From positions 310,001-374,000 of the forward strand of contig NZ_JACHJI010000008.1 of assembly GCF_014203535.1 (NCBI RefSeq): a DNA stretch of 64,000 nt. Direction: 5' to 3'. Position 1 is the stretch's first letter. Each line of letters opens with the position of its first letter. The notes under the pieces are model-generated. The model searched no databases and had not been told where the DNA came from. It saw nothing but the letters and a program-made list of their open reading frames with translations. Both the position numbers and the translations under genes were made by a program. This DNA comes from Streptomyces griseomycini. Lineage in GTDB: Bacteria > Actinomycetota > Actinomycetes > Streptomycetales > Streptomycetaceae. Positions 8,243-16,816 of this stretch are shown piece by piece.

Positions 8243-10317
8243 GCACGGAGCCGCCCGAGAACCCCGGGAACACGGAGGACGCCGAGCCGGGGACGCCGGG
8301 CGCCGACGACGCCTCCGCCGGGGGTGCGCAGGTGTCCGAGGCCGAGGCCGAGCTGCGGGCCCAGCGGATCGAGCGGGAGCGCATCGAGCGGCGGAAGGCG
8401 GAGAAGCGGGGGCCGGTCGCGGCCGGCGGCAAGCTGAGCGGCCGGGCGGCCGACCTCCTCGCCGCCGTGCGGGCCGTGGAGAGCGGTGAGAAGCCGGCCG
8501 GCACGGTGTTCGAGGAGACGCCCGCCGCGCCGCGCCGGCCCGCTCCCGAGCCGGTGCGGCGGGCGCCGGTGGTCTCCGGTGAGGCGGTTCCCGCCGCGGA
8601 CGTCGTCGCGGGTGTGCGGGAGGTGCTGGTCCAGGGCGGTGCGCCCGAGGGACTCGCCGTCCGGGCGGCCGGCGTGCTGGGCGAGGAGGGCGCGGGGGTG
8701 CTGCGCGCCGATCCCTGGCAGCTGCTGCGGGTCGCCGGGGTGCGGCCCGAGCAGGCCGACGGGTTCGCACGGGCGCTGCTCGGCGCCGGGGCCGGGCCGG
8801 ACGACGAGCGGCGGGGGCGGGCGGTCACCGTGTGGCTGCTGGAGCAGGCGGCACTGGCCGGGCACACCGCTCTGGAGATGTCCGCGCTGATGGACGCGCT
8901 GGGACGGCAGGGGGTGCCGGATCCCGAGGAGGCCGTGCGGAACGCCGCCTCGGAGGGGGACGTCCTCGTCTTCCGGGACGCGGTGGCGGAGGCAGGGACC
9001 CCGGCTCCGCAGGAGGAGGGTGAGGAGGAGCACCCGGTCCGGACACTGGTGGGGCTGGAGCGGTACGCGCTGGCCGAGGAGAGCCTCGCCGACGGTCTGG
9101 CCCGGCTGGTCGGCTCCGTGCCCGGGCGGGACGGTTCGGACCAGGAGTGGGAGCGGGCCGCCGCCTCGGCGGGAGGATCCGCCGGTGAGCTGATCCGGGC
9201 GGTCGCCGGGCACGGACTGGTGCTGCACACCGGCGGGGAGGCCTCGCTGGCCGAGCCGGCGGCGCTGCTGCGCGCCGCGCACGCCATGGGGCTGCGCGCC
9301 TGGGCCGCCGCGCACGGCCCGCTCGGGCGGGCGCGGTTCGCGGCGCTGGTGGAGGGTCCGGGTGTCGCCACCGTCGCCGGGCTGCTGTCCGGCGCCGAGG
9401 GACCGGGGCGGGACGCCGACGGGGCGCTCGACCTGGACCTGCTCGTCGTGCTGGACGCCCCGCAGCTGGACGTCGAGACGGCCGCCCTGGTCACGGAGTC
9501 GCTGCCGGACGGTGCCCGGCTGGTGCTGGCCGGTGATCCGGGGGTGCTCTGGTCCGTGGGCGCGGGGCGGGTCTTCGCGGATCTGCTGACGGCGCGGGTC
9601 TGTCCGCAGGTCGCCTCCCGGCGGCCTGATCCCGGGCCGCTGGGCGAGCTGGTCTCCGGGATCGGCGTCGGCGAGCTGCACCAGGTGGACGCGCCCGGCA
9701 AGGAGGTCGTGATCGTGCCGGTGCGGGACGCGGGAGAGGCCGTGCACCGGACCGTACAGCTCGTGGTGGACTCGGTGCCGCGCGCGATCGGTGTGCCGGC
9801 CGAGGAGACACAGGTGATCACACCGGGGCACGGCGGTGCGGTGGGCACGCGCGCGCTGAACGCGGCGCTGAAGGAGCGGCTCAATCCGGGGCCGGGGCGT
9901 TTCGGCGGGTTCGACCCGGGCGACCGGATCGCCCACTCCCCCGCTCCGGGGCGTACGCTGCCGGGCCGTGTGGTGAAGGCCGACGGCGAGGGGCTGCACC
10001 TGGAGTGCGGCGACGAGCGGATCGTCGTGCCGAAGGAGCGGGTGGAGCAGTCCGTGCGGCACGGGTGGGCGCTGACCGCGCACCAGGCGGTGGGCTGCCG
10101 GTGGCCCGCGGTGGTCGTGGTGCTGCCCGGTGACGCCGTTCCGGCGCTGAGCCGGCCCTGGGTGTACACGGCGTTCAGCCGGGCCGACCGGCACCTGTCC
10201 GTGGTGCACGGTGTGGAGCAGGCCCTGCCGCGTGCCGTGGCCGAGGTGGCGGCGAAACCGCGGACGACCCGGTTGCCGGTGCTGCTGGCGCCGCAGGTTC
10301 CGGCGGCGGACGGCTGA
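8239..10317 (+). CDS. RecD2-like helix-hairpin-helix protein with degenerate ATPase motifs
   Basis: A 692-aa protein laid out like a RecD2/TraA-type SF1 helicase but apparently lacking ATPase function. Residues 1-130 are charged and Ala-rich; about 130-210 resemble the RecD2 helix-hairpin-helix region. The Walker A position (about 324-340) reads LVLHTGGEASLAEP, without GKT. The Walker B position (about 403-410) reads VVLDAPQ, with Ala where the catalytic Glu should be. Motif III is kept in part (LVLAGDPGVLWSVGAG, about 428-443). The final motifs read LTAHQAVG (about 612-620) and WVYTAFSRADRHLSVV, keeping the arginine. It starts GTG within the aldo/keto reductase stop. A DNA-binding pseudo-helicase is my inference. 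Confidence 0.75.
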   Translation: MSTEPPENPGNTEDAEPGTPGADDASAGGAQVSEAEAELRAQRIERERIERRKAEKRGPVAAGGKLSGRAADLLAAVRAVESGEKPAGTVFEETPAAPRRPAPEPVRRAPVVSGEAVPAADVVAGVREVLVQGGAPEGLAVRAAGVLGEEGAGVLRADPWQLLRVAGVRPEQADGFARALLGAGAGPDDERRGRAVTVWLLEQAALAGHTALEMSALMDALGRQGVPDPEEAVRNAASEGDVLVFRDAVAEAGTPAPQEEGEEEHPVRTLVGLERYALAEESLADGLARLVGSVPGRDGSDQEWERAAASAGGSAGELIRAVAGHGLVLHTGGEASLAEPAALLRAAHAMGLRAWAAAHGPLGRARFAALVEGPGVATVAGLLSGAEGPGRDADGALDLDLLVVLDAPQLDVETAALVTESLPDGARLVLAGDPGVLWSVGAGRVFADLLTARVCPQVASRRPDPGPLGELVSGIGVGELHQVDAPGKEVVIVPVRDAGEAVHRTVQLVVDSVPRAIGVPAEETQVITPGHGGAVGTRALNAALKERLNPGPGRFGGFDPGDRIAHSPAPGRTLPGRVVKADGEGLHLECGDERIVVPKERVEQSVRHGWALTAHQAVGCRWPAVVVVLPGDAVPALSRPWVYTAFSRADRHLSVVHGVEQALPRAVAEVAAKPRTTRLPVLLAPQVPAADG

Positions 10318-10336
10318 GTCCGGGGCCGCACGGGGC

Positions 10337-10368
10337 GGCGGTGGTGACACCCGCGTGCCACCACCGCC
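10337..10368. terminator. Terminator hairpin between convergent genes
   Basis: GGCGGTGGTG (10337-10346) pairs with CACCACCGCC (10359-10368) around a 12-nt loop, between two convergent genes. Confidence 0.7.
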
Positions 10369-10382
10369 GGGAGGCGCACCGG

Positions 10383-11078
10383 TCAGCGGTCCGCGTCGAG
10401 CGGGTCCAGGTCCTCGTCCTCGTCCAGGGCCGGATCCAGTGCGTCCTCGAGACCGTCCTCGTCGGTGTCGTCCTCGAGGTCGTCGTCGAAGACCGCGCTG
10501 ACGTCGAAGCGGCAGACGACCCGCTGCGGATCCGCCTGCTCGAACGGCGCCTCCAGCCACTCGCCGGGTTCGGCGGGTTCGTCCGATGTCGTCACCCAGA
10601 GCGTGGAGTCGCCCTCCTCCAGGCCGAACTCCTTGTGCCGGGAGGCGATCTCGTCCGGCTCGAACTCGCCGAACAGCAGGCCGAGCGCGCCGTGCACCGT
10701 GCCGGAGGCCGTCGCGTCCTCCTCGTCGTCCGCCGCCTCGATCCGCCGGGCGTGGGCGAGCAGCCGCTGCGGCTCGGCGACGGTGTAGTCGCGGCGGATC
10801 AGGACGCTGAGCGCGCTCGGTTCCTCGGGGCCGGTGTAGGGCGGCAGCGCGTCCTCCGCACCGGGGATCTCGAAGGGCGTGACCTCGTCGTAGCGGTCGT
10901 AGAGCAGTTCGTCGTACGCCTCCGCGGCCGCGGCCAGCTGGTTGAACGCCTCGTAGACGGCCGGGTCGTCCTCCCCCGACCTGCGTTCGACCGCGGCCAG
11001 ATGGCGGTCGAGCGCGGTCTTGACCGCCTCGGCGGCGGCGCGTACCTCGGCAGCGGTGGGCTGCGCAGCATCAGACAT
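10383..11078 (-). CDS. Conserved hypothetical acidic protein
   Basis: A 231-aa protein I do not recognise. It begins MSDAAQPTAAEVRAAAEAVK, followed by a helical N-terminal region with YDELLYDRYDEVTPF at about 65-80 and a compact central region. The C-terminal 35 residues are almost entirely Asp/Glu/Leu. No signal peptide or membrane segment. I chose ATG 11078; the longer open frame upstream runs into the divergent small gene. It diverges from the DUF5703 gene with a 47-bp spacer, so the two share a promoter region. Confidence 0.75.
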   Translation of the reverse strand: MSDAAQPTAAEVRAAAEAVKTALDRHLAAVERRSGEDDPAVYEAFNQLAAAAEAYDELLYDRYDEVTPFEIPGAEDALPPYTGPEEPSALSVLIRRDYTVAEPQRLLAHARRIEAADDEEDATASGTVHGALGLLFGEFEPDEIASRHKEFGLEEGDSTLWVTTSDEPAEPGEWLEAPFEQADPQRVVCRFDVSAVFDDDLEDDTDEDGLEDALDPALDEDEDLDPLDADR

Positions 11079-11125
11079 AGTGCAGACGCTATCCGTACCG
11101 GGGGGCGGACCGCACAATAGATGCG

Positions 11126-11314
11126 ATGCCGGAATACGAATTTGTCGACGTGCACGTACCGCGCGGGGTCTCCCGCAAGGAGACGGCACGTCTGCTGACG
11201 GACCATGCAGAGTACGGTCACTGGGAGTTGTACCGCCTGACGCTGATGCGTGACGGCAGTCGCAGGGTGCGGCTGCGGCGGCGGATCATCCGCCAGGTGC
11301 GCGCCACCTGGTGA
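11126..11314 (+). CDS. DUF5703 family small protein
   Basis: A 62-aa very basic protein, MPEYEFVDVHVPRGVSRKET, with an Arg-rich C-terminus (RRVRLRRRIIRQVRATW). It matches my recollection of the DUF5703 family, a small Streptomyces-type protein of unknown function. No transmembrane segment. It is followed within 30 bp by a strong hairpin, so it is probably monocistronic. Confidence 0.8.
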   Translation: MPEYEFVDVHVPRGVSRKETARLLTDHAEYGHWELYRLTLMRDGSRRVRLRRRIIRQVRATW

Positions 11315-11342
11315 GTCCCGGCGGCCCGAGGAGAATCACGGA

Positions 11343-11378
11343 ACGGAGCGGGCCCCGCGGTCGCGGGGCCCGCTCCGT
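11343..11378. terminator. Strong bidirectional terminator hairpin
   Basis: A 17-bp perfect stem (11343-11359 with 11362-11378). It lies between the convergent DUF5703 and chpC genes. Confidence 0.85.
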
Positions 11379-11403
11379 GTGTCCGGTGCCACGGCGTCCG
11401 GTG

Positions 11404-12132
11404 TCACGCAGCGGCCCGCGCCTTGCGGTAGAGGACCGCGCCGGCGAGCAGCGCGCCCGCGCCGACCGGCAGGACCAGGCCCACGGGCAGCTCGCTGCCG
11501 GTCCGGGCCAGCTGTGCGTCGGCCCGGGGCTGGGTGACGGAGTGGGCGACCGGCTCGTGGGCGACCGGCTCGTGGGCGTCCGGGGTCCGGTCGTCCGGGG
11601 TGTCCGGCTCGTCGCCGGGCCGCTCGGGGCTGCCCGGCTCGGCGGGGGTGTCCGGGGCCTCGGGCTGTCCGGGCGTCTCGCGGCCCGAGTCGCCGTTGAC
11701 GCAGCCGTTGTCCGCGGTGGCGTTGCCGACGCCGATGACGTCGATGCTGTTGCCGCAGACGTTCACCGGGACGTGCACCGGCGCCTGGACGTGGTTGCCG
11801 GAGGCCACGCCGGGTGAGCCGGTGGCGTGTCCGCCGGCGTGCGCGCCGCCGTGGTCGCCGGAGTCGCCGTGTCCGTCGGACGAGGAGCCGCCCTGGTTGA
11901 CGCAGGCGTTGCCCACGGACGGGTTGAGGACGCCGACGACGTCGACCGTGTTGCCGCACACGTTGACCGGCACGTGGACCGGCGCCTGCACCGTGTTCCC
12001 GGAGAGCACGCCGGGCGAGCCGGTGGCGGCGCCCGTCGCGCCGGAGTCGGCGTGGGCGGCCCCGCCCGCGGCGGCGAGCACACCGGTGGCGGCCGCCATG
12101 GTCATCAGGCCCTTGCGGGTGACCTGTCGCAT
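11404..12132 (-). CDS. chpC: Long chaplin with two chaplin domains and sortase signal
   Basis: Chaplins are secreted amyloid-forming proteins that coat aerial hyphae and lower surface tension. This 242-aa precursor has a signal peptide (about 1-28, ending AHADS), then two chaplin domains containing PVHVPVNVCGN, with paired cysteines C59/C77 and C126/C144. A Pro/Glu/Asp-rich wall-spanning stretch follows. The C-terminus has the sorting signal LARTG (208-212), a hydrophobic segment and a basic tail RKARAAA, so a class E-type sortase should attach it to the wall. This is the domain plan of ChpA-C; the position beside chpH matches chpC. The stalk contains a small repeat, EPVAHEPVAH. Confidence 0.95.
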   Translation of the reverse strand: MRQVTRKGLMTMAAATGVLAAAGGAAHADSGATGAATGSPGVLSGNTVQAPVHVPVNVCGNTVDVVGVLNPSVGNACVNQGGSSSDGHGDSGDHGGAHAGGHATGSPGVASGNHVQAPVHVPVNVCGNSIDVIGVGNATADNGCVNGDSGRETPGQPEAPDTPAEPGSPERPGDEPDTPDDRTPDAHEPVAHEPVAHSVTQPRADAQLARTGSELPVGLVLPVGAGALLAGAVLYRKARAAA

Positions 12133-12213
12133 TTGCTGAAATCCCTGCCTTCGACCTTGTGCCGGGAATTCCGTTCCGTCGGATTCCCGGTGTTCCGACG
12201 TTCGATGGGACCG

Positions 12214-12252
12214 GTCGGCCCCGGAGCACATGGCGCGCGCTCCGGGGCCGAC
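12214..12252 (-). terminator. chpH terminator
   Basis: Perfect 14-bp arms GTCGGCCCCGGAGC (12214-12227) and GCTCCGGGGCCGAC (12239-12252) around an 11-nt loop. It lies downstream of chpH and upstream of chpC, both on the minus strand, so the two chaplin genes are probably separate transcripts. A 12-bp palindrome AGGGCATGCCCT (12269-12280) precedes it. Confidence 0.75.
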
Positions 12253-12298
12253 GGGCTCAACCCTTCAGAGGGCATGCCCTAGAGGGCGAGGCACGACG

Positions 12299-12532
12299 TC
12301 ACTGGTTGATGCAGGTGTTGCCGAAGGCGGGGTTCAGCAGCCCGATCACGGAGACCGTGTTGCCGCAGACGTTCACGGGCACGTGAACGGGAACCTGAAC
12401 GACGTTGCCGGACAGGACGCCCGGGGAGTGCACGGCGGCACCCTGGGCGCCCGAGTCGGCGGCGGCCATGCCCGCACCCGCGAGAACCAGACCACCGGTG
12501 GCGGCCGCGACAGCGACGACCTTCTTGAGCAT
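12299..12532 (-). CDS. chpH: Short chaplin
   Basis: A 77-aa precursor: signal peptide to about residue 26 (MLKKVVAVAAATGGLVLAGA), then one chaplin domain with PVHVPVNVCGN and Cys56/Cys74. It ends NTCINQ with no sorting signal, so it is released and self-assembles into the hydrophobic rodlet layer together with wall-anchored chaplins. ATG 12532 has a near-perfect ribosome site, AAGGAGGAATA, seven bases away, fitting high expression. The pairing with a two-domain chaplin is the chpC-chpH arrangement. Confidence 0.95.
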   Translation of the reverse strand: MLKKVVAVAAATGGLVLAGAGMAAADSGAQGAAVHSPGVLSGNVVQVPVHVPVNVCGNTVSVIGLLNPAFGNTCINQ

Positions 12533-12681
12533 TATTCCTCCTTGTTGGCAATGCGATCCCAAGCCGCGGATCACATCACGGGTAACGAGGACGGAGTAAT
12601 GAGGCTACGACCGTATGGTCGCATTCACCCTTCCCAGTTGACCCTGCACGTTTGACCGATAATCTGCGCCCGAGAAAGGGG

Positions 12682-14007
12682 TCAGGACGCGTCCAGGAAA
12701 CGGTCGAGCACCCGTACGCCGAACTTCAGGCCGTCCACCGGAACCCGCTCGTCGACCCCGTGGAACATGCCCGCGAAGTCCAGCTCCGGGGGCAGCTTCA
12801 GCGGCGCGAAGCCGAAGCAGCGGATGCCGAGGTCGTCGAAGGACTTGGCGTCGGTGCCGCCGGAGAGCATGTACGGCACGGCCCGCGCGATCGGGTCCTC
12901 GGCGCTGAGCGCGCTCTGCATGGCGTCGACGAGCCGGCCGTCGAAGTCGGTCTCCAGGGCCTTGTCGGAGTGCACGTCCTCGCGCCGCACGCGCGGGCCG
13001 AGGATCCGGTCGAGGTCGGCGAGGAACTCCTCCTCGTAGCCGGGCAGGAAGCGGCCGTCGACGTGCGCGGTGGCCTGGCCGGGGATGACGTTGACCTTGT
13101 AGCCGGCACCGAGCATGGTGGGCGCCGCCGAGTTGCGCAGCGTGGTGCCGATCATGCGGGCGATGCCGCCGAGCTTGGCGAGGGTCTCCTCCATGTTCTC
13201 CGGGTCGAGCTCGGTGCCGAGCGCGTCGGAGAGCTCGTCCAGGAAGGCCCGTACGGTCTTGGTGACCCTGACCGGCCACTTGTGCCGGCCGAGGCGGGCC
13301 ACGGCCTCGCACAGCTCGGTGATGGCGTTGTCGTCGTTGGTCATCGAGCCGTGGCCGGCCGTGCCGTCGACGGTGAGCCGCATCCAGTGCATGCCCTTCT
13401 CGGCGGTCTCGACGAGGTAGAGGCGCAGCTTCTCGTTGACGGTGAAGGAGAAGCCGCCGACCTCGCCGATCGCCTCGGTGACGCCCTCGAACAGCTCGGG
13501 GTGCTCGCGGACGAGGTACTTGGCGCCGTAGGTGCCCCCGGCCTCCTCGTCGGCGAGGAAGGCGAGGACGACGTCGCGCGGGGGCTTGCGTCCGCTGCGC
13601 AGCCGGTCGCGGACGACCGCCAGGGTCATGGCGTCCATGTCCTTCATGTCGACGGCGCCGCGCCCCCACACGCACCCGTCGGCGATCTCGCCGGAGAAGG
13701 GGTGGTGGGTCCAGTCGGCGGCGTTGGCCGGCACGACGTCGGTGTGGCCGTGGATCAGCAGCGCGGGCCGGGAGGGGTCCTCCCCCTCGATCCGGGCCAC
13801 CGTGGAGGCGCGGCCCTTGTGCGACTCGAGGATCCGGGGCTCGAGGCCCACCTCGGCGAGCTTCTCGGCGACGTACTCGGCCGCCGCGCGCTCGCCGGGG
13901 CCCGAGTGGTCGCCGTAGTTGCTGGTGTCGATCCGGATCAGCTCGCGGCAGAGGTCCACGACCTCGTCCTCACCGGTGACGCTCCTGGCCGTGTCCGTGT
14001 CGCTCAC
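12682..14007 (-). CDS. M20 family metallohydrolase
   Basis: A 441-aa zinc aminoacylase/carboxypeptidase-type enzyme. Zinc and catalytic motifs are seen in order: HGHTDVVP (His ligand and following Asp), RGAVDMKD (bridging Asp) and ADEEAGG (catalytic Glu pair). The insertion (lid/dimerisation) domain spans about 190-300, with TAGHGSM inside. It probably cleaves an amide bond of an N-acylated amino acid or dipeptide; the substrate cannot be named. The start is GTG 14007 (SDTDTARS after it), chosen because GGGAGGAAGCAC precedes it; the upstream open frame is not coding-like. The tRNA-Leu gene is divergent. Confidence 0.88.
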   Translation of the reverse strand: MSDTDTARSVTGEDEVVDLCRELIRIDTSNYGDHSGPGERAAAEYVAEKLAEVGLEPRILESHKGRASTVARIEGEDPSRPALLIHGHTDVVPANAADWTHHPFSGEIADGCVWGRGAVDMKDMDAMTLAVVRDRLRSGRKPPRDVVLAFLADEEAGGTYGAKYLVREHPELFEGVTEAIGEVGGFSFTVNEKLRLYLVETAEKGMHWMRLTVDGTAGHGSMTNDDNAITELCEAVARLGRHKWPVRVTKTVRAFLDELSDALGTELDPENMEETLAKLGGIARMIGTTLRNSAAPTMLGAGYKVNVIPGQATAHVDGRFLPGYEEEFLADLDRILGPRVRREDVHSDKALETDFDGRLVDAMQSALSAEDPIARAVPYMLSGGTDAKSFDDLGIRCFGFAPLKLPPELDFAGMFHGVDERVPVDGLKFGVRVLDRFLDAS

Positions 14008-14213
14008 GTGCTTCCTCCCGCTGTCACTGATCGTGTCCCTGCTGGTGGGTCCTCCCCATCCTCTCCCCCCGCCGCGCGGGCCCCAAGACCGGGCACGGCC
14101 CGTCGCGCGGTTCGCACGAGGACCGGCGGGAGCGGGGGTGATCGAGTCACCCCGGAACACCTGGTAATGTTTACTTCGTCGCCGCGGGGGGAAACCCGCG
14201 CGACAGACACCTT

Positions 14214-14298
14214 GTCCGGGTGGCGGAATGGCAGACGCGCTAGCTTGAGGTGCTAGTGCCCTTTATCGGGCGTGGGGGTTCAAGTCCCCCCTCGGACA
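14214..14298 (+). tRNA. tRNA-Leu (anticodon GAG)
   Basis: An 85-nt class II tRNA. The acceptor arm GTCCGGG (14214-14220) pairs with CTCGGAC (14291-14297), discriminator A at 14298. The anticodon stem CTAGC/GCTAG encloses TTGAGGT with GAG at 14247-14249. A long variable arm and the T arm GGGGG-TTCAAGT-CCCCC follow. CCA is not encoded. GAG reads CUC/CUU leucine codons. Confidence 0.95.
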
Positions 14299-14361
14299 CA
14301 CGAAGCGCGAGGGCCGCGACCGCGAGGTCGCGGCCCTCGGGCGTTGTCGCGGAAGGTGACC

Positions 14362-14733
14362 ATGACCACGCGTTCCTGCCCCTGCGGGCTGCCCGAGGCC
14401 TACGAGGCCTGCTGCGGCCGGTTCCACAGCGGGGCCGCCGCGCCCACCGCCGAGCGGCTGATGCGGTCGCGGTACTGCGCGTTCGTGCGGCAGGACGCCG
14501 GCTACCTGCTGCGGACCTGGCATCCCCGGACCCGGCCGGAGCGGATCGACTTCGATCCGCGGATGCGGTGGACCGGGCTGGAGGTCCTGGAGACGGACCG
14601 CGGGTCCGCCTTCCACTCCTCCGGGACGGTGACCTTCCGGGCCTCCTACCGGGGCGGCTCGCTGCACGAGCGCAGCCGGTTCGAGCGGGTCGACGGGGCG
14701 TGGGTGTACGTCGACGGGGAGTTCCTGGAGTAG
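14362..14733 (+). CDS. YchJ/UPF0225 family SEC-C-motif protein
   Basis: A 123-aa protein beginning MTTRSCPCGLPEAYEACCGR, a SEC-C-like zinc motif (CxC...CC), followed by the YchJ core RLMRSRYCAFVRQDAGYLLRTW. It ends VDGAWVYVDGEFLE, the usual end of UPF0225 proteins. The fold after the zinc motif is NTF2-like; biochemical function is unknown. ATG 14362 has GGAAGG seven bases upstream. It lies 63 bp after the tRNA gene. Confidence 0.88.
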   Translation: MTTRSCPCGLPEAYEACCGRFHSGAAAPTAERLMRSRYCAFVRQDAGYLLRTWHPRTRPERIDFDPRMRWTGLEVLETDRGSAFHSSGTVTFRASYRGGSLHERSRFERVDGAWVYVDGEFLE

Positions 14734-14931
14734 TCCCGGTGCCGGTGCGGGGTACACGCCGGCCCTTCGGGGAAACCCGGGACCGTCACCCCGCCGGAAC
14801 GCCGCTCCGCCGCGTCCTGCCGGGTGATCGTCCGGTGGACGTCACCGTCGGCCCGTGCGGCGCCGTGCCGCTGGGCGAGGAGGGCCCGGGCCCCGGGACG
14901 GAGGAGGTCCCCCCGGTCCTCCGGGCCCCGG

Positions 14932-15347
14932 TCACGCGGAGGCGGTGACGAGGCCGGTCTCGCGGCAGGGGCCGGTGGAGTATCCGTCGATCCGGAGGTG
15001 TGAGGCGCCGAGGAGTCGCCGGTCCTCGTACCGCACGTCGTCCCGGGCGCCGCGCAGGGCCGGGGCGTGGGGTGCTCGGCGGGGTCGGGGAGGGGTTCGC
15101 CGTCCGGCGGGGAGACGTCGCACCGCAGCCGTAGAGCGGGCGAACGGCGGGATCACGCCTCGCGCGGCAGGGGCAGCGCCGTCGCGTCCGCGGGCAGCGC
15201 CACGAGGTCCGGGGACGCGGTCAGGCAGGTGCGCTCCGGGAGGTCGGGGAAGCCGGCGGGGAGCGGCGCCGGTCCGCCGAAGCGGCCCACGACCGGTCCG
15301 TCCCCGTGCGGGTGAGGGCCGCGCACGGACGGGCGGCGTCCGGCCAC
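14932..15347 (-). pseudogene. Decayed DUF1963 (YwqG-like) gene remnant
   Basis: In the otherwise gene-free 14734-15459 stretch, minus-strand reading gives GPVVGRFGGPAPLPAGFPD followed by DLVALPADATALPLPREA and a stop. This resembles the start of DUF1963/YwqG-like proteins, which typically have a GGPA..LP block and then LPLP. Another frame downstream gives DDVRYEDRRLLGASHLRIDG before a stop at about 14935. No single frame spans both pieces, and the total is about half the usual length. I read it as a frameshifted relic; a chance resemblance is possible. The remaining sequence (14734-14931, 15348-15459) shows nothing I can assign. Confidence 0.45.
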
Positions 15348-15459
15348 CTCTCCACCTCGCCGGGCGGTACGCCGCGCGAGCGCCTTCTCCCGGACGCGGT
15401 CCGGTTCCCGGAGTGTCTCGGGGTTCGCCCGAGGAACACGGCGCCGGGGTCCGACACGG

Positions 15460-16161
15460 CTACGGCGCCAGGATGTCCAGTTCCTGGAGGGCGCCGACGG
15501 TGATCTGGCGGGTCAGTTCCTCCGCGCGGACGGCGTCGCGCTCGCGGACCGCCTCCGCGAGCTGGACGTGCAGGGTGACGGCGGCCGGGTCGGGGTCCTC
15601 GAACATCACGTCGTGGTGGGTGCGGCCGGACAGCACCTCGGCGACGACGTCGCCGAGGCGGGCGAACATCTCGTTGCCGGAGGCGGTCAGGATCACGCGG
15701 TGGAACGCCATGTCGTGGACGAGGTACCCCTCCAGCTGGTGACCGCGCGAGTGGGCGACCATGCCGAGGGCGCGCTCGGTGAGTTCGGCGCACTGCTCGG
15801 CGGTGGCGTTGCGCGCGGCCAGGCCGGCCGCGACGGGTTCGACCGCCGAGCGGAGCACGGTGAGGGAGCGCAGTTGCCGGGGGCGGTCCGCGCCGGCCAG
15901 GCGCCAGCGGATGACCTGGGGGTCGTAGACGTTCCACTCGCAGGTCGGCAGGACCGTCACGCCCACGCGGCGCCGGGACTCGACCAGGCGCATGGACTCC
16001 AGCACGCGGACCACTTCGCGCATCACGGAGCGCGACACGTCGAACCGCTGGGCGAGCTCGTCGGTGCGCAGCACGCTGCCGGGAGGGTACTCACCTGCGG
16101 TGATCTCGGGGCCGAGGATGTCCAGTACGCGACCGTGCAGCCCCCGGCCCGTTGTGCTCAT
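15460..16161 (-). CDS. gntR: FadR-subfamily GntR regulator of gluconate genes
   Basis: A 233-aa regulator with an N-terminal winged helix (PPGSVLRTDELAQRFDVSRS then VMREVVRVLESMRLV, about 27-63) and a C-terminal all-helical FCD ligand domain. Metal-ligand-like residues are visible in LVHDMAFHRVIL and late histidines (RTHHD, LHVQL). It diverges from gntK-gntP-idnO-idnD, so repression relieved by gluconate or a derivative is the likely logic. AAGTC-A-GACTT at 16196-16206, just upstream of its own start, is a good candidate operator. The gene name is by operon context. Confidence 0.85.
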   Translation of the reverse strand: MSTTGRGLHGRVLDILGPEITAGEYPPGSVLRTDELAQRFDVSRSVMREVVRVLESMRLVESRRRVGVTVLPTCEWNVYDPQVIRWRLAGADRPRQLRSLTVLRSAVEPVAAGLAARNATAEQCAELTERALGMVAHSRGHQLEGYLVHDMAFHRVILTASGNEMFARLGDVVAEVLSGRTHHDVMFEDPDPAAVTLHVQLAEAVRERDAVRAEELTRQITVGALQELDILAP

Positions 16162-16195
16162 GCACTCAGCGTACGGGGTGGATCACGGGAACAAA

Positions 16196-16206
16196 AAGTC
16201 AGACTT
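16196..16206. promoter_or_regulatory. Candidate GntR operator in the gntR-gntK divergent promoter region
   Basis: AAGTC-A-GACTT is a perfect 11-bp palindrome in an AT-rich island (about 16190-16250) between the divergent gntR and gntK. FadR-subfamily GntR proteins commonly bind short GTC-N-GAC-type sites. TTGAAA at 16222 and TACTAAT at 16234 may be parts of promoters but neither pairs well with a consensus partner. Confidence 0.5.
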
Positions 16207-16297
16207 ATATGTCACACGACCTTGAAAACGTCGTACTAATGGGTTTCAGTTACGTCGACATCACGTGTCGACGAAGACAGCAGACAGCGAGGCAGCG

Positions 16298-16816
16298 ATG
16301 AACATCCCCCATGTCGTCGTGGTCATGGGCGTCGCGGGCACCGGCAAGACCACCATCGGTCCCCTGCTCGCGGCCCGGTTCGGCGTCCCGTACGCGGAGG
16401 CCGACGACTTCCACCCTCCGGCCAACATCGCCAAGATGTCGGCCGGCGTCCCGCTCACCGACGAGGACCGGCTGCCCTGGCTGGACGCGATCGGCGACTG
16501 GGCGCGCGGGCGGGCCGGACTCGGCGGCGTGGTCAGCTGCTCGGCGCTGAAGCGGGCGTACCGCGACCGGCTGCGGGCCGCCGCGCCCGACGTGGTCTTC
16601 GTGCACCTCACGGGTGACCGCGCGCTCATCGAGGACCGGATGTCGCACCGGCAGGGGCACTTCATGCCCACGGCGCTGCTCGACTCCCAGTTCGCCACGC
16701 TCCAGCCGCTGGAGGCGGACGAGGCGGGAGTCGCCGTGGATGTGACGGGCAGCCCGGAGGAGATCACCGAGCAGGCGGTCACCGCCCTCGCGACCCTCCC
16801 CGAGCCGACCGCCTAG
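16298..16816 (+). CDS. gntK: Gluconokinase
   Basis: A 172-aa P-loop kinase that phosphorylates D-gluconate to 6-phosphogluconate with ATP, feeding the pentose phosphate pathway. The Walker A motif GVAGTGKTT is near residue 10; family motifs ADDFHP, DRLPWL and SCSALKRAYRDRLR follow. HRQGHFMP at about 125-132 and the ending region are typical. ATG 16298 is preferred over GTG 16265 because GAGG lies six bases upstream and the P-loop then falls at the usual place. First gene of the plus-strand idonate/gluconate operon. Confidence 0.93.
   Translation: MNIPHVVVVMGVAGTGKTTIGPLLAARFGVPYAEADDFHPPANIAKMSAGVPLTDEDRLPWLDAIGDWARGRAGLGGVVSCSALKRAYRDRLRAAAPDVVFVHLTGDRALIEDRMSHRQGHFMPTALLDSQFATLQPLEADEAGVAVDVTGSPEEITEQAVTALATLPEPTA

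Noticed and set aside
12299..12532. Whether the two chaplin genes are a recent duplication artefact
   Set aside because: chpH and chpC have different lengths, stalk and sorting signal, and separate terminators, the standard Streptomyces arrangement.
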